Of a stretch of DNA of 64,000 nucleotides, positions 46,880 to 58,666 are shown piece by piece. Source of the stretch: Aquanectria penicillioides (taxonomy: Eukaryota > Ascomycota > Sordariomycetes > Hypocreales > Nectriaceae); NCBI GenBank assembly GCA_003415625.1, contig PYIU01000002.1:6014001-6078000 (forward strand), given 5' to 3'. The number at the start of each line of letters is the position of its first letter. The first letter of the stretch is position 1. A program made the position numbers and the translations under genes. The notes below the pieces were generated by a model, which was given only the letters and a program-made list of their open reading frames with translations, had not been told where the DNA came from and made no database searches.

Positions 46880-48050
46880 GGTAGGTACATGTAAGTCGGA
46901 TCAGCGCAGCGCAGCAGATAAGAAAATGAGTCGGTTAACCAAGGCGGAAGGAGCATCGCATACGCTGGCTTCGAAGGATAGCCAGACAAAATGAAGATCC
47001 ATTCATAGGCATCAGCTGAGGCCTGTCCTTCCCCAGTGCCCGGATCTCGAGGTTGTGACAGGTGGCGCGGCGCTGCATGACTATATGTAGATGTCGTGAA
47101 GTGGAGGATATACGACCCGATGCCTCGTACTCCGTCTAGGGTCGTGGCGTCCCAGATCACGTGAATGTCATGTTTTTCTCTCACCTTTTCTTATTCCCGC
47201 TGACAAGAGAGCCATACATATGAGACCCAAACTGGGACTACTGGTAACCACATGGCTCAGACAAGCAGCCAGGGCATCATGCCCATTGGGTGGCCATAAA
47301 GATTGCAACACAGTGTTCGTACCAGTACTCCGATTGTGCTCTGTACGAACATTACCTCGACGGTACATACTGTGCATCATTTAGGTAGGTAGGAACCTAC
47401 CTATGAAACCAAACCATCGCCTAGCCAATCGTCTCTCGCACCGTTCTATTCTTGGCTGGTAATTGATTTACGAAGTACTTTCTTTGTCCACCATCGTTTG
47501 CAGTGTTGTCATCTAACCCCCCCCTTGACAAACAGAGGGAAAAAAAAAAAGTGACAAAAGGGACCCGCTGGCTGGCTGCATGCGAGGTAGGTATTTTAGG
47601 TACGTACTTGGACATAGGTACCTATGGTGTTGCTTGCATGCACAATACCGTCATCGCCCTAACCGCGGCATCCGACATCACAACAATTCCTCTTGGAACG
47701 GCGTTTATTCGAGATAAAGCAGCCCCCAGTCGTGTCTAGCCCGTAACTGTCATGGCTCTCAGGGAATCCTCCCCTCAGTCACGAATGAAACATTTTCCCT
47801 CTCAAGTGGAAATATCATGTCCTTCTTAAGATATATTGCTTAGAGACATTGTTTTTTATGACTCTACCATCAAAAGAAAGCAAGCGATTATAGCACCGAA
47901 TCGTGCAATGCCTCACCCAAACGTACACAGTACATCTCCCCTCCCCACTGAAAAAAGCCCTCAAGCGAAAACCGGTTGTTTGACACTCGTATAAACCCAC
48001 ACTTCTTGCATTTTCTGCCCCCTCCCCCCGGCAATCAGTCCCTACGTCTT
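46880..48050. other. Gene-poor spacer with TAGGTA motifs
   Basis: Holds palindromic TAGGTA/TACCTA motifs at 47382-47403 and 47584-47630 and an A10 run near 47540. Open frames at 46873-47184 and 47168-47380 lack recognisable domains. No RNA gene found. Confidence 0.5.
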
Positions 48051-48081
48051 CCTTACCGATGCAGCCAGTACCCGAACCTCA

Positions 48082-48665
48082 CTCTTCTCTGCGGCTAATG
48101 CAATCACGTCAAACTCGAAGCTCTAGACACCAAACTTTATACAACTCAACCTGCTCTCGCATCTCCTCCATGCAACAACACCGCCTGACAGCCGTTGCTC
48201 TGGCCTTGTTCACAAGCAATTGCAAATCCGACTCCTCTTGTCGTAGCTTATCGTACCCAGTCCTCTAGTTCCATAGTTCATTCTGTGCGCTTTCTCGTTC
48301 CCGATCCATTCTTCCACAGGAAGCACATAATGCAATTCCCTTTGGGCGCTTGATCCCATCTTTGTCGATATCGATAGGCATGCCGCTGTGCCTATATCCA
48401 AATCTAATGATTCTGGATCTTGCTTAAAGCCAAGAATATAATCTATGCTAGAAGAGCTAGTGTCCCCAATCGTCGACCATCCGTTTTGCGACTCTAAACT
48501 CGCTTTAAAACTGCATGGGTGTGTATATAGGCCATTTTCTATGAGACTAGATGTCAATGCTTCATAAACCACTCCAAGTTTGGCAGTGTTCTTTTGTTCA
48601 GTAAGTGAAGATCCTACTACGCTGGAACTGATCGGCATATGTGGCTTGGAGTATGTCGATTCCAT
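48082..48665 (-). pseudogene. Possible degenerate or mis-sequenced coding remnant, unknown function
   Basis: An ATG at 48665 opens 151 codons (MESTYSKPHMPISSSVV) rich in Ser/Gly with no known motif. In the next frame, from about 48310 down to 48108, a charged helical stretch reads ESAQNELWN, then a TAG stop, then GYDKLRQEESDLQLLVNKAR and MEEMREQVELYKV. The TAG could be a CAG hit by a C-to-T change, and the switch of frame near 48300 could be an indel. Together this looks like a coiled-coil protein gene that is broken, or an unrecognised spliced gene. It lies on the same strand as and downstream of the HEI10-like gene, near the repeat-rich zone. Confidence 0.3.
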
Positions 48666-49277
48666 CCTTCGAGTAGAGTCCTAAGTAGCAGTTTCATGCC
48701 AATGCTCTTTTTATAACTCTCCACACATAGAACTTGAATCGTTCCCGAAGCTCTCCGCTGCCCATCGTGGCCATCTTTCTCAGACTTGTGGCCTGGCTTT
48801 ATGTGCCTGAAATATTACCATATGTGTCGTGACTAGGTTGCGCTATTACTATTTTACTCTGCTGTCATTTATTTGGCTTGCCCGCTCCTTTATTCGTACT
48901 ATCCGTTTTGGATACGGAATAGTTGTGCAGTGATGCATGATTTGTTATTGGTATGTGGGAAAGGTGCCTCCTCAATACTGTGCCACTTTTTATGTACCAC
49001 CTGGCTTGCTTCTGTTGTCCTTTATTAAAACGCGAATATATTGTTCTTCCGGAACACCACCGCAGTTATTTTTTTTATTTATGGAGCAACTATTACTAAG
49101 GATATACTTTCCTTTGAGCAAAATTGGCTTCAAGGATTCTTATCTTCTTCATTAGTATCACTCCAATCATCGCTAGCTGAAATTGGCTTAGGAGTTTTTG
49201 ATTTGAAGAACCCATCACTGATTCAACCGTGTATCTCCCGCCATCCATTTCAGTTGCTAAATACCACACACTAACAA
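48666..49277. other. Gene-free spacer downstream of the HEI10-like gene
   Basis: Slightly AT-rich; open frames here have no recognisable domain. Nothing else seen. Confidence 0.5.
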
Positions 49278-50506
49278 TTAGTGATGTGGGACTGAAACAT
49301 CTAGTCTAGGGTAGTTGGTCGGTTGGCTGACTTTGAGCCCAGAAGTCAAGCCAACCCCTATGAGGCCGACTCGATTGTTGGCAAGGGTCGGAGCACTTGC
49401 CACTGGCGACTGTCGAAGTATGCCGGGACCTTGGGCTGAGATTGACGCGAGTCCCGTGAGGTTTGAGCTTCCGCTCAAAACTGATGGAATAGATAATACA
49501 GGGCGTCGGATGCCTCCGGTTGGTGGATTTGAGACCTCGGCTTCGCCATGTTAGTGGATATCTCCCATTTATCGGAGATATTTCTTACAATGACAAGTTC
49601 CTCCGATTCTTGGCCATCGACCCTCTTCTCTAGATAGCGTAGTGTGAGCTCGGGGAATCCCGTGTTCATATTGGTTATATCAAGTTGGTGATTTTGACTG
49701 AACTTCGGCATAATATTACCCTCTCCTCTCCTAGGATCAGAGATGTCGCCAATCCCATGGCTCACCTGTGGCGCGATGGGCAAACATGAATCGACAGCAT
49801 CGGATGCCGCTTGCTTAATGTGTCCGATTTCTGCCTTTCTCTTGACCTTGTCGTAAAGTTCCTGTGTTTGGAGTAGCTTCCGATTCTTTTCTCGGTACGC
49901 TTGAGCGATTTCCTCGTTCTTGCGTCTCAAGACCTCTTGATCGGCGGCTAGACCTGCTTACGGTCAGCTGAGTAGCGAAGCGAACAGGTAAATATGAAGA
50001 GCTTGACTTATTATTTTTTGCTGAAGGACCTCGATCTCCGAGTTCGCATCGTTTGCAGTCTTTTCAAGACGAACACTCAAGCTGGAGTACTTTTCCGTCA
50101 GTGTTTTGTAAAGGTATTGTTGGTAGTAGATGTCTTGGGTCGTCTGATAGGCCCAGAAGCTGAGTGCCCGACCCGCACATTCCATGATGATGTTTGGGCT
50201 GAGACCACTTAGGACACTGGTTTTGTAATCTTCGCTCGGGTTCAGGTTTGAAATGACTGCATCGTCGGGGCTATTGAGCTGCGAGTTGCAAGCCGGACAA
50301 GTAGTGTGCCGTGCATTTTCTTGACTCGCAACTCCGAGTTGTTGAGCGCAGTCGAGGCAGAAGATATGACTGGGCCTCGAGCATCAGCGAGGAGGAAATG
50401 GTCTGCGTACACCATCATGAGGAACCTACCTGCATGTTGTAACGAGGGCACGATCCCCCAGCTCCCTCCGACACTTGAGGTTGTTGCATGTGAGGGCGTG
50501 TTCCAT
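49278..50506 (-). CDS. HEI10/Zip3-like meiotic crossover RING protein
   Basis: E3 SUMO/ubiquitin ligase-like factor that marks crossover sites in meiosis (CCNB1IP1/HEI10 family). Four exons, 50506-50430, 50369-50008, 49953-49589 and 49535-49278, give 353 aa with all junctions in phase. The N-terminal RING has LTCNNLKCRREL, then CSHIFCLDCAQQL (split by intron 1) and TTCPACNSQL. MECAGRALSFWAYQTTQD and the following coiled coil (EKTANDANSEIEVLQQKI, LRRKNEEIAQAYREKNRKLL) are the strongest family marks. The C-terminal third is low-complexity Pro/Ser/Gly ending near GLTSGLKVS. The third intron (49588-49536) has a CTAAC branch site. Function in meiosis is by homology. Confidence 0.85.
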
Positions 50507-51001
50507 GACGCCAGCCAACTCACAGGTAACTTAGCCCCCAATGCGAAACAGGGCGAAGAGGATTTGAGGGCACGAACGCAAAATGAAACCAGACCAGAGA
50601 GGTGGAAAACGCCAAGACAATACGTGCTGATGAAGCCTTATAGCGTACCTACATAGGCAGGTGGTTGGTAGTGTAGCATTGGTGTGTTTGCGAGGAAGGA
50701 ACGCTGACTGACGCATCATCTTCGGACCTAGGTACCTACCTCCCTTGGGGGTCTAATCAACGTACATTCTGACTCTAGGAGAGTGCTTTAGAGACCTGAA
50801 TGGAGATGAAGCAAAAGCAACAATGCGTCACTACTCAGCGATACTGACAATATTTATCTTGTACACTACACTACATCTGCCCTCAAGCAGGTAGGTAGGT
50901 AGGTGGTTTAGACAGGTAGTCAACACAGGCATTGGAATATCTCACACGTGTTCATTGAACTAGACCCGTTTATGAGCGCCTATTGCATATGCCTATACGC
51001 A
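50507..51001. promoter_or_regulatory. Spacer with two TAGGTA clusters upstream of the HEI10-like gene
   Basis: Motifs ACCTAGGTACCTACC (50727-50741) and GCAGGTAGGTAGGTAGGT (50888-50905) sit here. No gene recognised. The right side is the 3' region of the transcription-factor gene. Confidence 0.45.
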
Positions 51002-53394
51002 TCATTGCACCAAGAATGCACCTCCCATGCTGGATTCCCCCAAAGAACTAGACCCATGGCTCATATGCATCGTGCCTTCGTTGCAAATACTATACATGTC
51101 ACTTTCCACCGAAAGTGGATCTGACGGTTGTCCCCAGTACATTCCATCAGGGTCCCAGATGCCATATTGCCCTAGAATATCCATCATATCGTCCGAGTCC
51201 AATTCTATGGAAGACATGTGCATGTCAACGTCTCCCATTGTAATGCTTTGACTGGCCCCACTTGACGACAACGGGCTTTCATTTGAGCATTGGTGCCTGG
51301 CCTCGTATAAGCGCCGCACAACCTCTCGGCTTCGGCAAGCCGCTAATGACCAATCCTTCATGGCATTCAGAAGGTCAAGGACTAGCTCAATCTGTAACTG
51401 CCATTCCGACACTTGTGGGCTGCTTCCCTGCCAGTAAATGCTTACCAGGGGCACCATCACAGCTTGATAGAGGAACCAAACCGCGTTCCAGCCGGACATT
51501 TGGTTCCCCGCCCACTCACGTGAGATATCTTCGATGGTTGCCTTTGCCATCTCTCGACAGGTTTCTACAGCAGCCAAGTCATGATCATCAGTCCGAGTGT
51601 TGGAGCCATTTGTAGCCATGCTGAGAAGGATAGGTCGATGCAAGAGCATGCGCAAGTTTTGATATCGCCATTTCATGACACAGCGGGAAAGGTAGAGTGG
51701 CTCAGCGCATGGATCAGTGCTACGAAGGATCCAAGGGAGCTTGCTGTGCCAGGTGACAAGCCTGCCATCTAGATTTCGACGATCTTCTGGCTTGAGAAGG
51801 GGAGCCACAGCAAGCATGTCCTGGACTTGAGAAGCAATCTGGCAGAATGTAATGTTTTCGACAAGAGGCAAAAACCCGACATGCTGAGCACAGTCACGAT
51901 CCTTGACCAGGAGAGTCAGCTTATAGGCTAAAGATGGGTAATGAAACCGAACTCACCTCATCTAACCCCACCTCAGGTGGGTGAACATTAACCTCAGGGC
52001 CACACCGTCCGAGACTTGGCCGACCGAGTGTCGTAGTGGCCCAGGTGTCTAAACAGAATAGGGACCACCAAGTTCGTCGCCGGGCCTCAACAGTGGCCCC
52101 TTCCTCAGGCCCTTGGGCTTGACACTGACGATGTAAGCCTATAGCACTAGCCATTCTAAGTGCTGCTCCGAGGATGGCATTTGCCATGTTGGGTCGGTTG
52201 ACATAATGCAAGTAGTAACCTCCGATAAGAGCAAGAGATTGGATACTTTCAAGATGGCTGCTTCCAAATGAGTCAATGGTAAGATGCTCCATTGCTTTGT
52301 GGTAGTAATCAACGTGACTAAAGTCATCTGATTTCATAGCGGCAATGCTGCCCATGGCGAAAACCATGTTTAAAAGGCCTAGCCAGGGTGAGTCGTACCG
52401 TTGGCCTTCGAGATAGTCTGTTCGGAAGGCTGGTTCATCAAGCATTGGCACAAAGACATGTACGCGCTTGAAATAGGCGTCAACAAGTGTTTGGCCTTTC
52501 CAAGACCATGGAACACGATAGTTTTCGTTGGTGGGGGCGTTTCGGTGTTGTAGTGATGGCAGTGGATTTGCCGACTCAAAGTGATTCGAGGCTGGGCTTA
52601 TCGATTCTCTCAGATGAGGCTGAATCTTTAACATGACGAGGAGTGCCGCTTTAATGGACGATGCGCCAAGGTACGATGACTGTCGATCCATGTTGAGAGA
52701 CAGAGCATTGACGTCATCGGCTTCTCCTGGAACAGAGTCTCCGTTGCGACGTTCTTCGTCTGAGAGGGACCCATGAGGAGGCACTTGCTCAAGGATAGCC
52801 AGCCCTCCTTCTGTGCGTAATGGAAGTTCTGGTTTAAGAGATCCGGTGTTGAGAGGGGGAGATGGTAGTGCTGTCGACGGTTCCGTCGATGTATAATCTA
52901 GAATGCCCAGCAACTCTTGACGAGACAAGGGAAGGAGAGCAGATATTTCATGGTCGGGATATAACCGTTTCAGAATAGAGCGGCATTCCTCTAAGGATTG
53001 AGACAGAGCTTCAAGCGTCCTTTGAACTGTCAGAATGGAGCTTGCTCAAATTGCCTCAAGAGCTTACTTTCTGGAGGGGATGACTCGCTGACGATGCTTA
53101 TCATAGAAACATCGTTTGGGGGCACGGCTAGATAGACACTGGCCACATGGTTGCTTGCCGTCACACCGTATCTTACGCCGTTTACATTCGGCGCAGGCAT
53201 GAGGAGTTGTGATCCGCTTATTGCCCGATGGACAGCTTTTTGGACTGTACGGCGATCCCATCGAAGGCTTCCGGGGAGTCACACCTTGGACTTGACGAGA
53301 GGTTAGCATCATCACCGTGGAAGTATTATTCTGGGCTCAAATTACAAGTATGAAACATCCCGCTGCCGGTGGGAATGGAAATTGAAGGAGGCAT
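51002..53394 (-). CDS. Zn2Cys6 fungal-specific transcription factor
   Basis: Four exons, 53394-53346, 53284-53068, 53019-51957 and 51919-51002, give 748 aa. The start MPPSISIPTGSGMFH is preferred: its first intron has GTAATT and a CTAAC branch site and joins in phase to VTPRKPSMGSP. A shorter start at 53312 is possible. The Gal4-type zinc cluster reads ACAECKRRKIRCDG, then PCGQC and a final C six residues into RAPKRCFYDKH, followed by basic IPSRK. The middle homology domain has WSWKGQTLVDAYFKRVHVFV, SIQSLALIGGYYLHYVNRP and RRRTWWSLFCLDTW. The C-terminus is acidic and Met/Ser-rich (DSDDMMDILGQYG), a plausible activation region. Target genes cannot be inferred; no metabolic cluster surrounds it. 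Confidence 0.88.
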
Positions 53395-56300
53395 GTCGAT
53401 TCGCGAGGGCCAGTGTACTGAGTGAGTGAAAGTCTGTTTAGGCTGACATGGTCCGAGGGTTTGAGAGTGTTGTCTGGAGTCGCAAGAGGGAACCGAACAT
53501 ATTCGGACTTGAAAGATGTGGAGTGAATAGGGCTGGGTATTCAAGGCCTGAGAAGACCAAGGCGGATAAGACAGGTAGGGGTCATGGAAAATATATACAG
53601 TGACACAGTTGAAGGTGTTGACGGGAAGCTGGATCGGTTTAGGGCACGAACGGAAGCCGGAATGCGGAGAAGCGGGCTTGGGCCGAGCAAGGGTGACGGA
53701 TGAATTTGAGATGGGCGCTTCTCGAGGTCATCGGTGCAATGGGGTTTGTGTGGGAGGTTGAAGGCGGGGGTGGGGGGTGGACTTGGTGATCACAGATGGA
53801 TGAGAGGAGGGGAGGGGAGGGGGTGAGCCGAGCGGAGAGGCAAGATGGATGGATGTGAGATGAAGCAGGTCGTGGATATCGAGTCCGAATGTGACTGAAA
53901 TGTGTGAAAGCTTGGAAGTAGAAACCGTACCTGGTAAGCTTAGATCGGGTTAGGATGGGATAATGTGTGGTCTCATCTGCCTTGGTGTCCAGGGGCCCGG
54001 CAGCTCCCGTCCTGCACTTGACGAAGGCGGGGAGCTTCAGGCAATGGTGGGTTGATGCGGAGCAGGAGCAAGGTGCGGCCGGCAATGTGGCGGGACGAGA
54101 GGATCGACACGGCGTTGAACAGACATGTGGGAGAAACGGAAACGGTAGGTGGGCGTAAAGCAGGCAATGCCAACTTTGGGGGGGGGGGGGGGGGGTTCGA
54201 TTTCAACAGTGTGTACGCCCCTGGGATTTGAGCTGCACTCTGCTTGGACGGCCCGAAGAACAACATCGAACCATGGTTATGGTGGTCTCGTCTGCCACTG
54301 CGGAGCCAAACGCATCGTTGTCAGGCCTCGTCGGCTGGAGTTTCGGGGACCTTGATGATGGTCTGGCGAAGGACTGGGACTATAGCTTGGGCAGCTGTTC
54401 TGCACACCTTGCATTGCAGGAAGAGGACGGGGACAGGAAGCCACTGCCGCTTTTCTGGTCCGGGGTGACCAGGGCCAGGCCATGATGTACCCTTGTCCTA
54501 GGAGGGGTCGCTTCAGGGCCTAGCCTGTGTGTTATTGCGCGCTGCTTGGAGGAAAGGAAATACCCCTGTTTGGCACTTTGCCTCTGTAGATGCACCTGGC
54601 TGGATAAGTGTGCAAAAATGTCAGAATAGGCTTCTGTGAGCCGAGCTGAGCGGCGGCGGCGAAGCGCGGGATTGCCCAGTGCGTGGAAGAGGTGTGTAGT
54701 ATAAGCTGAAGTGCTTTGAGCTGTGTGAGTGGGATTGCCTCAGATTGGAAGATGTGCGAGGCGCCATATTCATATTCAGGAAGGCGCCCTTTCTCAAGGG
54801 AGAGGAAGAATCACCAAGGAGCGTCGCATTATCCTGCCGGTCCTGCGAAGTGCATCCCGCATGGGTAGCAGCCTCGGCACATCAAGCACCACGGCTAAGG
54901 GGAGGGATATTGCGGGAATCATGACAGTTCCTGCTTTCAGTGGCATGGGCCACATGGCTTCAAGGCGCAACATAGCTCCAATTCTCCAATAATGCCCAAG
55001 GGCAGCCCCAGACTTTGGCTGTGTCTCCCCCAGACTCGCACGCGGGGTGGCGTTTAGGTTTGGCCAGACTCCATCCACAATGGAACACAAGCCCCATGCA
55101 GCCTGGAGCACACCGTAACTCTAGGTGCGATTCCATCAATACATGCTTGGGTCGAGTAATTAGCACGGATTTCGCGACTGGAACCTTTACTAGCTAGCTC
55201 TTGGACATTCCGCATTCGTATTATCCCGCCAGTGAGGGAGACCGAGAGCGGATAGCCTAGTCATCTCCGCATTTCGGTAGATAATAGCCCGACCCTCACC
55301 TATCTGTCTACTACTTCTCCTCATCATTCTCTCTTCCCCGTTGTTGATGCTTATGATCAACCTCACTCTAACGGCCCCTCTGTTGCGATGATGCGGTATT
55401 GCAAAACCACTTGCTGTATCCAATGTTCACCGGCTAATTCGAAACCGAAAACGAACCTCATGATCCATCTCGAAATGTGCCACCACGCGTCACCCCCTCC
55501 ACTACTGACTCGGCTTATAGGTTCGCTCTTGAGCCTCCCCGTCGGCCCCGTGGCTACATGTGACTGACACAAACTTCGAACGATCGGCCCATCGCCATGT
55601 TCCGACCGACTCTTTATCCGCACCAAGGATCTTCGGTCCGTCCCAAGCACACCAATCCTGTACCCCAGCCCTCTCATTACCAATCACCAACCCTGGGACC
55701 CGGCCCCTTTCTCGGCCACCCACCACGATGAAGTGACCCCTCCTCCGCATTCCCCACGAACCCGTGTCCGTTTGACCGACTCTGTCCGGCCTTTCTTTAT
55801 CCAGACTCTTCGGTCGGAACCTCTGGCCGGCTATAGGCCATAGTTCCTCAGGGATAGGTATATGATGTGGCTAGAAGTTTATGGATTCATGCACTGCCAC
55901 ATCGAGCTACTGGGCTGTTCTCCTGGCCTTGGTGCCATGCACCCATGCTCTTGCAAGTGGAACACACTATCATAAATCGTGTTACGCGCGGCTTCCTTTG
56001 CAGTGTTGTATTTTAAATTGGTTAATGTGATGGCGGGCGTTGCTATGACACAAACCGCCTCGGTAAAGGCCAGCCAATATTGGCTTGGCGACTCGGGATT
56101 GGCTTGACTTGAGGCCAGAAAGTGAATGCATCCCTTCGCGATAAACTAAACTGTGATGGACTCAAGGTGAAACTGCCACTTTAGTCAGGACAAATTGACC
56201 AAGATGGAGAGGATCGAGGGGATGAACGGACTCATGACCCCACAGGCTGTCGTCGATTCGGTTCGCGACTCATCTCAATCCGCTCAGGTGAAGGGTCACA

Positions 56301-56827
56301 ACTTCTTTGATATGTTTAGTAGATCGTTCCAAAGAAAGTCTAGAGCAGAAAAAAAAAAAAAAAGGGGGGGGGGCTCATGCGCGTTTTTCATCCCTAATGG
56401 ACTTAGGTATTCCAACCCATCAGCTAGACGCCGTGTCACTCATCTCTGTAGCTTAGATACGCTCATGGAACCCTAACTCGCCCTGTGATTGTGCGTCATC
56501 CTTAGCTCTTCTTGCAAGCCCAGAACCACCATTCTAATATCTGAGGAGTCTCATAGAAATCCAATGGAATCCATAGCCACTAAACTGACCCCAGAGTAAC
56601 CTCGGTTCACCTGGGGCGTCTATCACGCTTATGCCTCGCTTGATTCAGGTCATTTGTAAAACGGTATATTGGCAATCTCTTCTTTTTTGGCGCCCCAAAC
56701 GAAGGACTGAAATCGTTTTTTGCCTACCGAAAATATGAGGAATTCTTGATAGACCTGGGAAGGCTCATCCATTCCTGGGCACACCGAGCCTCAGGATCAA
56801 GAAACCGGGATCGATTTGAGCCCTGGC
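53395..56827. other. 3.4-kb gene-free region with homopolymers
   Basis: The left part is the promoter/5' UTR of the transcription factor, an unusually long intergenic space often seen for regulators. An 18-G run lies at 54178-54195, and an A15-G10 run at 56349-56373. Open frames (e.g. 54794-55111 minus, 55363-55683 minus) show no domains or splice logic. Nothing else recognised. Confidence 0.5.
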
Positions 56828-58666
56828 TTACAGCCGAAGTACCTGACATCGGCTTTCAATCCCATCAAAAATACAAGTATTGTCTATTGGGACATATTGC
56901 TTGGTGATGATTTTAATCATCTCCTGAGCCACCATGCCACCTGTAACAGCGGAGATATTATGCAGCTCGCCGCCAGCCGCTCGGGAAACCTCCTCTGCCG
57001 CTTTGGCAAGCCGTTCGGTCTTTGCAATTTGTGGTACTTGCTGGTGGATGGATTTTACAATGTCCTGGGGCGAGGCGGTTGCAACATGTGACGTGGCTGT
57101 GAGCGCGAGGTAAATGGGGATGAGAGATAAGGGCATTTCTGGGCCAGCCATGGCCGCAATCTCATCATTTGACAACTCTTGATCTATCCATGAGGGAAAC
57201 GATTAGTTAATTGGAATATTCACGATTTGAAGAGGCCCAATCGACTCACCAACCACCTGGTCAAGGCTGATTGCGTTTTGACCACTGTTGTTAATGAGTT
57301 TGATGAAGCGAGCATTTTTGCAAAACAATTCAATCTCAGCTGTGTCAATATCTTCTCCACCAGATGTCCCACGAACCGTGTTTAGGATTTGGTTGACATC
57401 CTGACGCGCTTTTTCTTTGTAGATGTTCTGAAGTTTGATGTAGACACTGGACTGCGCTTTCATATCTGGCAATCCACCGGGGACCGGCAATTGTCCTTGT
57501 TCAAGATAAAACCTTTTCACGGCATCGGCGATAAGCCAGAAGCTGGACTTAACCTGGGCCTAAGGAACACGATTAGCCAATTTAGGAGTAGGAAGAGGAT
57601 GACGATTGGTAACGTACAGAATCCTCATGTTGGTAGTCAAAAACTTGCTTGAGGGAACTTGGAATAGAAGGGAGGGAAATGTGCTTCATGACAGCGGCCA
57701 CAGCTTCTTCAAAGTTCTCTTCACCACCCTCAGGATTATCTCGTCTCATGGCATCCGAAACAGTCTGACGAAATGCTGTCTTGTCGGCGTAGGTACTGGG
57801 ATAGGTACCCTCGTGACTTTGTTGCCACTTATCCAGGTAATGAAGCAAAATCACGACTAGGGGCAAATGGCCGTGTTCATGGCCGCCCAAGCTATCGATA
57901 TCCTTGGTCATGTGATTAGAAAACTCAATCAGCTCAGGCCAGGGGTTGAGCAGCCTAAGGTCGGTAGTGGCAGTCTCATCTGGATGAGTATCAACAACGG
58001 GGAAGGTTCCGGGCAGAGTAGTCTTGAAGTAGGAATAATAGCCAGCAGAGTGGACCGTCAGTATGGGGGTGTGGTGTTGGCTGGCGTAGTGGTTGAGAAT
58101 TTGGACCTGGTCTTGGACCAAAGGTAGACTGTAGAGAATCATGGTAAAGGGAGGGGAGCTTCTTAGCATTTCATGTATGTCAAAGGAACCCTCGAAGTAA
58201 ATTAGCAATTCGGGGGTTTGGTCGTTGATACAGAGGGAGGTGGTGTTCATACACGCGTCTTGGGGTACCAGTTTCCCTCTACCTCCGGGTTGAGCTCGAG
58301 AAGAAATTCAGTGCAGCATTGGGCCCTCGACCGGCCCAAGGAGGACTCATTGAGAAAGAAATTAACACCAAGGTCTTCATTGCCAACAATAGCTTGGTCG
58401 GCGATGGTAAACTTTCCGATGCCTACGGTTGTTGCATTAGCCACCCGCCATGATGGAAAGTTATTGGACTGACCTGGTAGAACAAGATTCTTGAGCGTCT
58501 CAACACCAACGGTACCGGAGCCTGAGTTAACAAGCAGGATATTGGCCGATTCCAGTGCTGCCTGGCCAGAGGCAGCCCACAGTCTAAGTTGACGATCATA
58601 TTTCTTCTCCTTCTCCGAGGGACCGTGAAGAACTGGTGATGTCTGGGTCATGACGTCGGTCATCAT
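56828..58666 (-). CDS. ULA1: NEDD8-activating enzyme E1 regulatory subunit
   Basis: NAE1/APPBP1 homologue; with Uba3 it activates NEDD8/Rub1 for cullin modification. Five exons, 58666-58474, 58422-58253, 58190-57618, 57559-57250 and 57183-56828, give 533 aa. The adenylation half starts [20 protein letters not shown] and has [17 protein letters not shown] and [15 protein letters not shown], then [13 protein letters not shown] and [20 protein letters not shown] follow. The C-terminal part ends [20 protein letters not shown] and CIFDG. No catalytic cysteine is expected in this subunit. Intron 1 (51 nt) has no stop and keeps the frame, so retention would add 17 residues. Confidence 0.92.

Noticed and set aside
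54794..55111. 105-codon minus-strand frame
   Set aside because: No domain, splice signals or neighbour logic.
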